Below are positions 7,726 to 16,068 of a stretch of 21,542 bases of DNA, in pieces. Within the stretch, counting starts at the first letter, position 1. Every line of letters begins with the position of its first letter. The position numbers and the translations under genes were made by a program. The notes under the pieces are model-generated. The model was not told where the DNA came from, did no database searches, and saw only the letters and a list, made by a program, of their open reading frames with translations. This DNA comes from a virus: IMG/VR virus record IMGVR_UViG_3300033147_000096, positions 1 to 21,542 of that record. One strand, 5' to 3'.

Positions 7726-8172
7726 GTGTACGCAAGCGAAACCATACGAGAGAAGATCGGGCTAGACCTCGCGAACATAGTTACGCCGGCGTACTCGTTC
7801 GACGTCGGGCAGATAGATACGACCTCGCTCGAGGACGCCTCGCTAATGGAATCGCCGTCGTTACAGTTAACCGCCGTCGACGGCTCGAGCGATCTCGAGT
7901 CGTTTAACTGGCGGATAGGCTCCGAGCGGTACGCGTTTCGGCTCGACCTGTTTGCGAAAGATGGCGACCTCGTTAGTACCGAGCGCGCCGCCGCCGACGT
8001 TCGTAACGTGCTCGAGACGGCCGACTCGGCGTTAAGGGCGGCCGGTATTGCCGCGCAAGTAGTTGTGGCAGAGTGGTCGTTTATCGAGGGCGACGAGGCG
8101 GCACGTAGCGCCGAGCACCGGGTTACGTTCCACCTTGAGGTAACACGTACGTATAATCGCGGCGACGCTTAG
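7726..8172 (+). CDS. probable tail terminator protein
   Basis: A 148-residue protein with a GTG start directly after the TAA of the previous gene and GAGGG at about -10. Content alternates helix and strand: an N-terminal helix, a beta segment (YAFRLDLFAKDGD), a helix (ERAAADVRNVLETADSALRAAG) and a final beta pair (HRVTFHLEVTRTYN). This layout and its position between the gp10-like gene and the tail tube gene match the slot of tail terminator proteins, which cap the tube. There is no single diagnostic motif, so the call rests mostly on order. Confidence 0.5.
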   Translation: MYASETIREKIGLDLANIVTPAYSFDVGQIDTTSLEDASLMESPSLQLTAVDGSSDLESFNWRIGSERYAFRLDLFAKDGDLVSTERAAADVRNVLETADSALRAAGIAAQVVVAEWSFIEGDEAARSAEHRVTFHLEVTRTYNRGDA

Positions 8173-8184
8173 GAGTAAAGCACA

Positions 8185-9114
8185 ATGGAAAACCATTTGG
8201 GAATTGGGGTAGAGAGTGTCTGGGATACGCCTATCGCGCCGGATATCTGGCTCGAGATTCTATCGGAAGCGATACGCCGGGAGCCGTCGTATCAACCGGT
8301 AGAGAGTATTCGCTCGGTCGGGCCGAGGGCGTACTCGCTAGGCTCGGTCGTATCGCGGGGGCCGTTCCGGGCGATCTGCAATTACCAGGATCTACCGTCG
8401 CTCGTCTTTCTCATGTTCGGCGATTCCGACCTCACCGACGCCGACCCTATCTATACCCATACGATACCTCAAGCATCGGCGCCGGCTTTCGTACGGCCGC
8501 CGCTAACCTTCGAGGTTCATCGAGACGAGGGCGGCTCTGGGCTCGCTCACAAATACTCGGGCGGTACGTTGACCGAGCTCGGTATTACGGTCGCCGTCGA
8601 CGAGCTCGTCGAGTGTACGGGCGCTATGCTCGGGTCGGGTACCGAGGGCGTCGGCTCGCCGAGTACGCCGGTGTATAACGCTTTCGACCTGATACAACCG
8701 ACCGAGGCCGTCGTCGAGTTCGACTCGACCGAAATTGACGTCGAGCGGTTCTCGGTTTCGATGGCGTGGTCGGCCGACGAGCCGAAGAAGCTCGGGGCGA
8801 CGACGCTGGCCCGACAACCGAAGGACGCCGGCTCTCTCATGGTTACGGGGTCGTTTACGCTCCTCGAGCATAACGCGGCGATCTGGACGAAGTTCGACAA
8901 CTTTAGCGAGGCGGTTCTACAACTCAAGGCGACCGCCGCCGCCGCTCGCGACTTCGAGGTTAACCTCGGTAACTGCGTACTCAACCAGGCGACGCCGGCG
9001 CTCGACGGGCGCAACGTGCCGAAACCTACGGTCGAGTTCTCATGCCGGCTCGACGATTCGCTCCTCACGCCGGTTCAATTTGTGGGTATTAACGGGCTGG
9101 CTACGCTACCGTGA
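8185..9114 (+). CDS. major tail tube protein
   Basis: A 309-residue, beta-rich protein. It begins ENHLGIGVESVWDTP, a start typical of tail tube proteins that line the DNA passage, and contains regular strands such as FRAICNYQDLPSLVFLMFG and EVHRDEGG...HKYSGGTLTELGITV. The ATG has AGGAG at 8171-8175, a strong signal for an abundant protein. It is followed by the assembly chaperone and tape measure genes, the standard neighbours of a tube gene. Longer than the lambda tube protein, possibly with an extra surface domain around residues 160-250. The stop overlaps the next GTG (GTGA). Confidence 0.8.
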   Translation: MENHLGIGVESVWDTPIAPDIWLEILSEAIRREPSYQPVESIRSVGPRAYSLGSVVSRGPFRAICNYQDLPSLVFLMFGDSDLTDADPIYTHTIPQASAPAFVRPPLTFEVHRDEGGSGLAHKYSGGTLTELGITVAVDELVECTGAMLGSGTEGVGSPSTPVYNAFDLIQPTEAVVEFDSTEIDVERFSVSMAWSADEPKKLGATTLARQPKDAGSLMVTGSFTLLEHNAAIWTKFDNFSEAVLQLKATAAAARDFEVNLGNCVLNQATPALDGRNVPKPTVEFSCRLDDSLLTPVQFVGINGLATLP

Positions 9115-9500
9115 AGCGAACAATTACCCTTTCCGATGGTACCGACGTCGAGATTAAGGCGCCGGGCATATCCTTCGAGCTCGAGGCGCTCGGCGGCGTT
9201 CCTAATCTCGGCCTACTCGGAAAGACGGGCGCCGCCGACCTCGAGTTTACGGCGGCCGACGAGCTCAAGCTACGGCTCCTCGGTATTTGTCATGGCGCCG
9301 TATCGCCTCGGTTCAGTATGGAACCGAAGCCGCCGGCCGGCTGGCGGTACGTCGGCGACCTGCTACCGCCTGACGTGCGGCTCTTGGGCGACGGGGTCGC
9401 CGAGCTACGCGTCGAAGCTATGGCCGAGGCCGAGGCTACGCTTAACCCTACGTCGGCCGGCGTCGAGAGCTCCGAAGCGCCGGCCAACTCGCTCAAGTAA
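9111..9500 (+). CDS. tail assembly chaperone, first product
   Basis: A 129-residue protein starting at a GTG that overlaps the tube gene stop. It opens with KRTITLSDGTDVEIKAPG, a short beta module, followed by helical text and an acidic C-terminus. Its place directly before the tape measure gene is that of lambda gpG-type chaperones, which coat the tape measure protein during tail assembly. The gene ends TAATG, giving a short second product (9500-9592) instead of the usual long -1 frameshift extension. Function is assigned from position and size rather than from a motif. Confidence 0.55.
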   Translation: MKRTITLSDGTDVEIKAPGISFELEALGGVPNLGLLGKTGAADLEFTAADELKLRLLGICHGAVSPRFSMEPKPPAGWRYVGDLLPPDVRLLGDGVAELRVEAMAEAEATLNPTSAGVESSEAPANSLK

Positions 9501-9592
9501 TGGGCGGGCGGCCGAGCGACTACTACGCCATTAAGGGCGACCTGGCCCGGCTCGTTTTCGACCTCGCCGCTTTACGAGCGCTAACGGAGTAG
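9500..9592 (+). CDS. tiny ORF between chaperone and tape measure (possible second chaperone product)
   Basis: ATG at 9500 overlaps the chaperone stop (TAATG). The 30-residue product begins MGGRPSDYYAIKGDLARLVF and ends LAALRALTE, with the tape measure ATG following 2 nt after the TAG. Its frame is -1 relative to the chaperone and is open upstream from about 9446, so a -1 fusion product is possible in principle, but I see no classical XXXYYYZ slippery heptamer. Stop-start coupling is the simpler reading. The position is that of the lambda T part of gpGT. Confidence 0.5.
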   Translation: MGGRPSDYYAIKGDLARLVFDLAALRALTE

Positions 9593-9594
9593 CT

Positions 9595-11385
9595 ATGGGT
9601 CGGCGAGCCTCAATAATCATATCGGCGATAGATCGAGCGTCGGCGACTCTAGGAAAGGTCGGCGGCGCCGTCGCCGTTATGGGAGCCGCCGCCGCCGCCG
9701 TCGGCGCGGTACAGTTCGGGCGCATTCTCGTTAACGGTATCGGGGCGGCAACCGAAGCCGCCGGCGTACAAGAGGCCGCCGAGGTCAAGCTCGCTAAGTC
9801 GATAGCGAATACGGGTCAAGCCGTCGCGACCGTACTCCCCGACCTTAAGACGTACGCCAGTACCCTGCAGGGACTAACCGGTATCGGCGACGAGGTTATT
9901 CTAAATAACCAGGCGCTACTTATCGCGCTCGGGAACCTCGAGGGCGAGGGGCTCAAGCGTGCGACTCGAGCCGCGCTCGACCTATCGGCCGCTAACGGCG
10001 TAGCGCTCAAGACTTCTTTCGAGCTCGTCGGCAAAGCCGCCGCCGGCGAGTTCGGTACTCTCTCGAGATACGGAATTATCATCGACGAGACGGTACCGAA
10101 AAGTCAGAAGTTCGCCGCCGCTCTCGAGCTCATAGAAGACCGGTTTGGGGGGCAGGCCGAAGCTAAGATGCAAACGTATCAGGGGCAGCTTGCCGGCCTG
10201 CAGGGGCACTTCGGCGACCTGCAGGAAGCGATAGGCGGGCCGTTCCGGGACGTGTTTACCGAGGTTATCAGTACGGTACTGTCCCCGATGATGCAGGAGC
10301 TAACCGGCGCCGCTACCAACTCGACTACGTTTACGTACGCACTACTCGACCTCGCCGACGGCGGCCTTATGGCTATCGCCGTATTGCAAGACCTGGTAAG
10401 CGAGCTCGGCGATATCGGCGACGCCGTCGGGGTACCCGACCTATTCATTCGGATGGGTACGACCGTTAAGCATATGGCTATCGCGACGGCGGCGGCGCTC
10501 GGTAGTACGACGGCGCAACTCGAGCAGGTCAAGCTATCACTCACGAAGGGAACGCCGGCCTACGAAGCCTTTATGGCCGGGCTCGAGCAATCGGCGATGG
10601 CTACCGGCAATCGTATCGCCGAGCTCCGGGCCAATATCGCTAAGCTACGAGAGGAAGTCGGGGAGGATACGGTACCCGACGTCGAGATACCCGTCGCTCC
10701 TAAGCTCGTCGAGTTCGATGCTAACGACTGGCTCGCCGAGCACTTCCCGGTCGACGACCCTATTAAGATACCGGTCGACCTGGCACCGCCGGAAGACCTA
10801 AGCGACTCCCAGTGGTTTAAGGACGTGCTAAAGGTCGAAGGCTATTGGAGCTCGAAGCACCTAGACGAAGCTAAGAAGCGAGGCGCCGCCGATAAGAAAG
10901 CCGGCGAGGAATCGGTACAAGCCTTGCAGTTATTCGGCGACGCCGCCGGCGACTTGTTCGGGCAGAATAAGTCGTTAGCCGTGGCGCAAGCGATAATCAA
11001 TACGTACGTCGGGGCGACGAAAGCGCTCGAGCAAGGCGGTATCCTCGGCGTGGCTATGATGGTGGCTGTTATCGCCGCCGGCATGGCTCAAGTTCAAAAG
11101 ATTCAGAGCACTAACCCGACGAAGGCCGCCGGCGGGTACGTGGTACCGGGCGAGCCTAACCGGGGCGACTCGGTACATGCACTACTCGCACCGGGCGAGA
11201 TAGTCTTAAACCAGGACCAACAGCGAGAGCTCCTCTCTGGCGGCTCCGGCGGGCCCATGACGGTACGCGTCGAGCTCGGGCCTAACCTACGTAACCTCGC
11301 CGACATGGTATCGGTAGAGGTACAGCGGGGCGGCGCTCGCCTGGTCGCTACCGAGCTCGCCGGCTCGAGGTATCGGAGAACCTAA
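9595..11385 (+). CDS. tape measure protein (short)
   Basis: A 596-residue protein that sets tail length. It is Ala/Gly-rich and mainly helical, begins GRRASIIISAIDRASATLGKV, and has hydrophobic stretches at about residues 23-50 and 475-500 (IINTYVGATKALEQGG...AMMVAVIAAGMAQVQ). The C-terminus carries AGGYVVPGEPNRGDSVHALL followed by APGEIVLN, a signature often seen at tape measure ends. At the usual rule of about 0.15 nm per residue the tail would be near 90 nm. No peptidase or transglycosylase domain is visible. The start has weak ribosome-binding support and probably relies on coupling to the tiny ORF before it. Confidence 0.9.
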   Translation: MGRRASIIISAIDRASATLGKVGGAVAVMGAAAAAVGAVQFGRILVNGIGAATEAAGVQEAAEVKLAKSIANTGQAVATVLPDLKTYASTLQGLTGIGDEVILNNQALLIALGNLEGEGLKRATRAALDLSAANGVALKTSFELVGKAAAGEFGTLSRYGIIIDETVPKSQKFAAALELIEDRFGGQAEAKMQTYQGQLAGLQGHFGDLQEAIGGPFRDVFTEVISTVLSPMMQELTGAATNSTTFTYALLDLADGGLMAIAVLQDLVSELGDIGDAVGVPDLFIRMGTTVKHMAIATAAALGSTTAQLEQVKLSLTKGTPAYEAFMAGLEQSAMATGNRIAELRANIAKLREEVGEDTVPDVEIPVAPKLVEFDANDWLAEHFPVDDPIKIPVDLAPPEDLSDSQWFKDVLKVEGYWSSKHLDEAKKRGAADKKAGEESVQALQLFGDAAGDLFGQNKSLAVAQAIINTYVGATKALEQGGILGVAMMVAVIAAGMAQVQKIQSTNPTKAAGGYVVPGEPNRGDSVHALLAPGEIVLNQDQQRELLSGGSGGPMTVRVELGPNLRNLADMVSVEVQRGGARLVATELAGSRYRRT

Positions 11386-11386
11386 C

Positions 11387-12016
11387 ATGGGCGCTCGGAT
11401 TAAATGGACCCCGATAGGCGAGAGCGGTACCGAGTACGTCGATTTTAGCGACTTCGGTATACAGCGGTTCGCCGGCGGCGAGCGTACCGACGCCGAGCGT
11501 ACGATTACGCCGGCCGGCTTTGGCGTCGTACTGTGGCATGACTCCTGGTACGAGTACGAGTTACACGTCGACGCAATCCACCGGATTACGGACACGGCGA
11601 CGTGGCACCAATTACAGAGTTTCCTCGCCCACGCGTCGGCCGGCGCGGCATTCTCGTTCGCCGGGGAGTCTACCGACGACTACGCCGCCGTACTTACGGC
11701 CGGCGCCGCTCGAGGGACTAACGATATCGTAGTAGCCGACACGTCGGGCGTGTCGTCGGGCGACTCTCTCGTACTCGAGCACGCGCTCGACCCCAGGCGA
11801 ATAACCGTATCGGTTACGGTCGTAACGTCGGCGACCGAGCTCCTGGTAACGCCGGCACTCCACCACTCGCTACCGGCCGGCTCGAGCGTCACTCACTGGG
11901 AATACTTCGAGACGTGTCGGGCTAACTCGAAGGACGTCAAGCTAACGGAGCGGGACGCCGGGCTCGGGGCTAACCTCTGGGACTTCCGTATCCGCTTCAG
12001 GACGCTACGGGGCTAA
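11387..12016 (+). CDS. minor tail protein, probable distal tail component
   Basis: A 209-residue protein starting one base after the tape measure stop. The first 90 residues are beta-rich (YVDFSDFGIQRF, WYEYELHVDAIHRI) with a TWHQLQSFLAHASAGAAFSFAG segment, then an inserted beta module around AARGTNDIVVADTSGVSSGDSL and a final strand region (WDFRIRFRTLRG). The arrangement resembles distal tail proteins that join the tube to the tip hub, and the gene order tape measure, distal tail, hub supports this. No motif settles the exact family. Confidence 0.55.
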   Translation: MGARIKWTPIGESGTEYVDFSDFGIQRFAGGERTDAERTITPAGFGVVLWHDSWYEYELHVDAIHRITDTATWHQLQSFLAHASAGAAFSFAGESTDDYAAVLTAGAARGTNDIVVADTSGVSSGDSLVLEHALDPRRITVSVTVVTSATELLVTPALHHSLPAGSSVTHWEYFETCRANSKDVKLTERDAGLGANLWDFRIRFRTLRG

Positions 12017-12017
12017 C

Positions 12018-13463
12018 GTGCTGGTAGGGAATGCTAACTGGAACGCCGAAGCCGCTAGGAGCGACCAGGCGCCGGTATACTTCGTCGAGATAGACGAGGT
12101 ATGGAGTACGATCTACTCGACCTCGCCGGTCTATAACCCGGTCGCGACCGAGCACGTAATTCTAGGCTTCCCGCAATTGTCGCCGGCGTCGATAGATATG
12201 CTCGAGGGTACGTGGACCGTCGGTAATATGAAGCTCTTGTTTCACGACGTAGCCGGCGAGGCTTCGGCGCTATTCGGCTCGGGCGCACCGGGCGCACCGG
12301 TCGGGACCTGGAAGAATAGACGGGTAACGCTGTACGGCGGCTACCGGGCTCTACAGAAAGCCGACTTCGTTAAGCTCTTTACCGGGCGGGTCGTCGGGCT
12401 CAAGGCTATGGGAGCGACGTACGAGCTCGAGGTCGTCGACTCAAGCTATCTACTCGACGCCGAGATTATGACGGGGGCGACCGAGGACAAGCCGACGACT
12501 ATAACCGGTAACGTCGTTAACGTATTCGTCTCGATCTTGCGCGGCACCTTTTCGGTATCAGACCCCGACTTCCCGCTCGAGAGTGTCTCGACCGATACCG
12601 GCTCGAGCTCGGCGCCGACGGGGCTCGGGCTCGCCGATACCGACCTCGAGCTCGTCGGTATGGCGGCCGAGCGGGATATATGGCGACCCGACGACTCGGT
12701 TACGGTCGTACTCACCGAGCCCGAGAGCGCACGGGAGTATCTACAGCGGGAATTCTTTCGGGTCTTTCAAGCTCGCCTGCAGGTATTCGGCGACGGGACG
12801 CTCGGTTTCCGGTTCAACGTACCGGCGCTACCGGCGACCTCGGCACCGGTCGTCGATATGACCGATATCGTCGGGCTCCGTTCCTGGGAGCAACTCATAC
12901 GAGAGCACCTAAACCGCTTTCGGATATGGGGCGATTACGACGCCGTCGCCGGCGAGTTTGTTACCGAGCTCCTCGGCACCGACTCGGCCGAGGATACCGC
13001 CGACCAGGCGGCGACCGACGAGGTCGTCGAGTACCTGGTCGAGAGTCGCTGGCTAACGGACGCACAAAACGGGGTAGCGCTCGCCGCCGAGCTCGCCGGC
13101 CGCTTGCGTCAAATGTGGTTACTCGGGCCGGCTCGAGTACAGCTTGCCGTTAGCTTTACTAACCGCCGTCTCGAGGTCGGCGACGTAATCGCCGTAACTC
13201 ACGCCGACTTGCCTAACCTTCTAACGGGGGCTCTAGGCGTCGACTCTAGGCTTATGTCTATCGTCGCGATTAACCCCGACCTCGAGGCGGGACTAGTTGT
13301 GCTCGACTGTCTCGACATTGGTACGCGCCGGTACGGGGTTATCGCCGAGTCGGGTACCGCGCTATACCCGGCGGCTACCGAGCTCGAGCGCTCGACGTTC
13401 GGGTACGCGACTAACTCGGCCGGGGCTCAAGCCGACGGCTCGGCCGGGCATAGGATGATATAG
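12018..13463 (+). CDS. tail tip hub / tail-associated structural protein
   Basis: A 481-residue protein from a GTG one base after the previous stop. The N-terminus (WNAEAARSDQAPVYFVEIDEVW) and the middle part (RRVTLYGGYRALQKADFVKLFTGRVVGL) look like the beta-rich hub proteins at the siphovirus tail tip. YLQREFFRVFQARLQVFGDG and SWEQLIREHLNRFRIWGDYD recur in hub-type proteins. The last 60 residues lose this pattern. I see no lysozyme or peptidase motif. It probably forms the trimeric hub to which the spike and fibre genes downstream attach. Family assigned from order and general texture. Confidence 0.6.
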   Translation: MLVGNANWNAEAARSDQAPVYFVEIDEVWSTIYSTSPVYNPVATEHVILGFPQLSPASIDMLEGTWTVGNMKLLFHDVAGEASALFGSGAPGAPVGTWKNRRVTLYGGYRALQKADFVKLFTGRVVGLKAMGATYELEVVDSSYLLDAEIMTGATEDKPTTITGNVVNVFVSILRGTFSVSDPDFPLESVSTDTGSSSAPTGLGLADTDLELVGMAAERDIWRPDDSVTVVLTEPESAREYLQREFFRVFQARLQVFGDGTLGFRFNVPALPATSAPVVDMTDIVGLRSWEQLIREHLNRFRIWGDYDAVAGEFVTELLGTDSAEDTADQAATDEVVEYLVESRWLTDAQNGVALAAELAGRLRQMWLLGPARVQLAVSFTNRRLEVGDVIAVTHADLPNLLTGALGVDSRLMSIVAINPDLEAGLVVLDCLDIGTRRYGVIAESGTALYPAATELERSTFGYATNSAGAQADGSAGHRMI

Positions 13464-13465
13464 GT

Positions 13466-13963
13466 ATGACTCTCCCGGCATGGACTGATATCCCCGATAC
13501 CGACGTCGACGTCGGCTCGCCGCTCAAGTCAACCGAGGTCGTCGGGGCGCTACGTGATAACGCTCGAGCCTGCAGGTCGTACCCTTTCGGCGTATCTATC
13601 GCCGAGGACCTGGTCGTCGCCGGCTCATGGACTGTGATAGCTAATTCCGACTTCGGGCTCTGGCTACCCGACTTCGTCGACTATACGGGTATCGCCCGAC
13701 GTGTCTTGCTATTCCCATCGGTTAAGGTCGACTCGGGTACGACGGGGTACGCTCGACTCTATAACTCGAGCGATGCGTACGGGGGCACGACGTCGGCGAT
13801 CATAAACGGTACGTCGTACGTCGCGCTCGAGCTCGAGCTCTCACTAGCACCGGCGACGCTCGGGCAACGGAGCGGCTTTTACCTGCAGGTCTACCGGGCA
13901 TCGGGCGCCGGTAACGTCTACCTCGAGGCGCCGCTAAATATGACCGGGCGAGTCGAATACTAA
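13466..13963 (+). CDS. small tail-tip protein, paralogue of the next gene
   Basis: A 165-residue protein. Its start, LPAWTDIPDTDVDVGSPLKS followed by TEVVGALRDNA, matches a short N-terminal module common to phage tail-tip and fibre proteins (a Trp-containing start, then 'SPL...LRDN'). The remainder is a predicted beta jelly-roll-like stretch (AGSWTVIANSDFGLW, VALELELSLAPATLG, GFYLQVYRASG). The next gene begins with a related module, so the pair probably arose by duplication. The ATG is 2 nt after the hub stop. Likely role: an accessory host-recognition protein; inferred. Confidence 0.55.
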   Translation: MTLPAWTDIPDTDVDVGSPLKSTEVVGALRDNARACRSYPFGVSIAEDLVVAGSWTVIANSDFGLWLPDFVDYTGIARRVLLFPSVKVDSGTTGYARLYNSSDAYGGTTSAIINGTSYVALELELSLAPATLGQRSGFYLQVYRASGAGNVYLEAPLNMTGRVEY

Positions 13964-14439
13964 TGGCGTGGGAGACTATCGGCGACGCCGCCGTCGCACC
14001 GTACGCACCGATAACGGCGCGACTGATACGGAAGCTACGCGACCGGTACGCCGCGCTCGCCCCGATGCTTACCCTTTTCCCTTTTCCATGGAACGGGTCG
14101 ACGAGCTCGACGACGGCGGTACCGCTCTCGACGGTCGCGGTATATCTCGACGACCGGTTAATAGGACCGGGCGGTACCCGGATAACCGTAGCCGTGTCGG
14201 CTTCGTACTCGTCGGGCGACGAGCCGCCTAACCCTATCGGGCGCACTCATATTCGACTTGACGGTACCGCCGGCGTCGTCGAGTTAGCGACGCCGGGTGA
14301 TAACTACGTTGGCGACCTGGTCGTCGAGGAAGTGTTAACCCCAGGGGTGTATACGCTCGAGCTCATGGGGCGGGCCGCCCATGCGACGCACTCGCTAAGC
14401 GTTACGCCGTACGAGGTTATGCTCGAGAGGATCGAATAA
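13963..14439 (+). CDS. small tail-tip protein, paralogue of the previous gene
   Basis: A 158-residue protein with an ATG overlapping the preceding stop (TAATG). It begins AWETIGDAAVAPYAPITARL then IRKLRDRYAAL, a variant of the module at the start of the 13466 gene. The C-terminal part is beta-rich with THIRLDGTAGVVELATPGDN and a closing VYTLELMGRAAHATHSLSV. It likely sits with its partner at the tail tip. Enzyme motifs are absent. Its own stop overlaps the spike gene start. Confidence 0.55.
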   Translation: MAWETIGDAAVAPYAPITARLIRKLRDRYAALAPMLTLFPFPWNGSTSSTTAVPLSTVAVYLDDRLIGPGGTRITVAVSASYSSGDEPPNPIGRTHIRLDGTAGVVELATPGDNYVGDLVVEEVLTPGVYTLELMGRAAHATHSLSVTPYEVMLERIE

Positions 14440-15749
14440 TGCGACGATACCAGGGCAAGCGCTACGCGGGGAATACGATTACCGTCGGGCCGTCGCCGGC
14501 CGACGACTATAGCGACCTGCAGGCCGCGCTAGATAACGCGCCGGCTGGCACGTACGACGCACCGACGACTATCCAGCTACGGCCGGGCGTGTTTACGACG
14601 TCGGGCGGCGACGGCTTCTACATGCAGAAAGACTGGACCCATGTCCGGGGCGCCGGGCCGATGGCGAGCATATTGCTTAAAAGCATACGCGGGACGTATA
14701 GCGAAACGGGGGCTCTAAACCTGTTTAACGACTACGTAACGACGCCGCTTGTCGGGGTGAGTGTGAGCGACCTCGGCATAGTCAATCAGTGGCCTATGGA
14801 GGGGCTCGGGGGACCGCAGAGAGCGTCAGGATTCGCGCCGGGCGCCGGGTTAATGATCGGGCTCTGGAGTTATATCGCGACCCATGACACGCGATATACG
14901 GCGTCGGGCGGGTCGGGCAATTACGAGGGGGTTACGATTACTAATTGTCGCCTGGTCGGGCAGCAAGCCGCCGCCGCCGTCGTCGGTAACTCGACCTCGA
15001 GAGGCCGGGTCGTCTTTCAAGGCTGCACGTTTGTCTCGTATCGTACCGGGCTGTTCATCGGCGCTCGAGGTACCATCGAGTCTATCGGCAATCGGTACGA
15101 AGTCGACCACGGTACCGAGGAGCCGTGGCTCGTTAACGCCGCTACGGTTTCGAGCAATAGCACCCCGGTCGCCGGGGTGTTATTCGACCAGAAAGCCGGG
15201 CTCGAGTTTGGGTGCGACGCCGCCGAGGATAGATTCTATTCGAGCGGGGACGTAATCTTTTGCAGAGCGTCCGACGATGCGATGATAGCTGCAGAGACGA
15301 GCGACATATCGAACGATACTAACTGTCAGGTCGCCGGGTTTATAGGTATGAACGTCGGCACCGGCAGATTCTACGGGGTACGTGTCGTCGATCCACAAAT
15401 CACAGTGGTTCAAGACGTCGACTTAGCTTTACGGGTCGGCGGCTTTATGCTGGCCGACGAGGTCGAGCTCGCCGAGGGCGAGTATTGCCTCGAGGGCGGC
15501 TCAATACGGGTCGACCAACTAAGCGCCGGGAGTAACCCGAAGGACGTCGGGTGTATTTCTAGCTGGTCTAATAGTGCGAGTACGATTCTAGTAACGGGGA
15601 CACAATGCTACGGCTCTAACGCCGCCGGTACGGATGTTTTCGCGTTACTCACTAAGCGAGGTAACGCGACGATTAAGGGCGCCGTCTATACCGACCTCGC
15701 GAATAGCTCGCCGCTCGGCACCTTGACCGCTCTGGCGCCGTCGCCATGA
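14439..15749 (+). CDS. tail spike with right-handed beta-helix (pectin-lyase-like fold)
   Basis: A 436-residue protein. After a short head (RRYQGKRYAGN) it shows the classic entry to a pectin-lyase-like helix: TITVGPSPADDYSDLQAALD, then PTTIQLRPGVFTT. Repeated short strands follow (VTITNCRLVGQ, RVVFQGCTFVSYRTGLFIG, GTIESIGNRYEV). Such spikes bind, and sometimes cut, surface polysaccharide. I cannot identify catalytic acids with confidence, so binding is safer than depolymerase. The start overlaps the previous stop (TAATG), and the end overlaps a small membrane-protein gene. Confidence 0.75.
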   Translation: MRRYQGKRYAGNTITVGPSPADDYSDLQAALDNAPAGTYDAPTTIQLRPGVFTTSGGDGFYMQKDWTHVRGAGPMASILLKSIRGTYSETGALNLFNDYVTTPLVGVSVSDLGIVNQWPMEGLGGPQRASGFAPGAGLMIGLWSYIATHDTRYTASGGSGNYEGVTITNCRLVGQQAAAAVVGNSTSRGRVVFQGCTFVSYRTGLFIGARGTIESIGNRYEVDHGTEEPWLVNAATVSSNSTPVAGVLFDQKAGLEFGCDAAEDRFYSSGDVIFCRASDDAMIAAETSDISNDTNCQVAGFIGMNVGTGRFYGVRVVDPQITVVQDVDLALRVGGFMLADEVELAEGEYCLEGGSIRVDQLSAGSNPKDVGCISSWSNSASTILVTGTQCYGSNAAGTDVFALLTKRGNATIKGAVYTDLANSSPLGTLTALAPSP

Positions 15750-15835
15750 CAACTCGAGGCCGGCGTAACGTACGGGTCGCTCTCCTCGTCGGGTTAACGG
15801 TCGCCTTACTCTGGGTACAATACTCATGCCGCTAG
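15746..15835 (+). CDS. 29-residue single-span membrane peptide
   Basis: ATG at 15746 overlaps the spike stop (ATGA); the TAG is at 15833-15835. The product starts MTTRGRRNVR, a basic head, then a hydrophobic run (VALLVGLTVALLWVQYSC) and one Arg. Codon use matches its neighbours and it overlaps the next gene by 10 nt, as real genes here do. The Cys near the end might be lipid-modified, but no proper lipobox with signal peptidase II context is clear. Its place at the head of a lysis-like cassette suggests a holin partner or regulator; that is a guess. Confidence 0.45.
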   Translation: MTTRGRRNVRVALLVGLTVALLWVQYSCR

Positions 15836-16068
15836 AACAATGGCACCTAGTCGTCGCGGGCTGCGCGCTAATCGGACCTGCAATTTTCTTGACGGGCGTT
15901 TTTGTCGGGACGATTCGCGGCTCGGTACGCGGGGCTCACCGTAGAATCGACAAGCTCGACAACATGTTAGCCACGGGATTTGAGGGGCTACGCGACTCGC
16001 TAGGGGAGGCAATACGGGAAGGGTGGCGCCATTGTCCGCTCGCGCAACGGGATACGCAACACAAATGA
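15826..16068 (+). CDS. small membrane protein, holin candidate
   Basis: An 80-residue protein with one clear membrane span at about residues 8-28 (LVVAGCALIGPAIFLTGVFVG), then a basic stretch (RGSVRGAHRRIDKLD) and an amphipathic helix. This is the shape of a class III-type holin or a holin accessory. Its stop overlaps the start of the M15 peptidase gene (ATGA), which fits a membrane protein plus lysin pair. The 18721 gene, with two spans, is an alternative holin, so which one makes the hole is open. Confidence 0.5.
   Translation: MPLEQWHLVVAGCALIGPAIFLTGVFVGTIRGSVRGAHRRIDKLDNMLATGFEGLRDSLGEAIREGWRHCPLAQRDTQHK

Noticed and set aside
8547-9068. 173-residue open frame on the minus strand
   Set aside because: It lies opposite the tail tube gene, is a product of high G+C codon use, has no ribosome-binding site and no recognisable text.
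9440-9500. Programmed -1 frameshift site in the tail chaperone gene
   Set aside because: No XXXYYYZ heptamer seen in the overlap region; the TAATG overlap explains the second ORF more simply.
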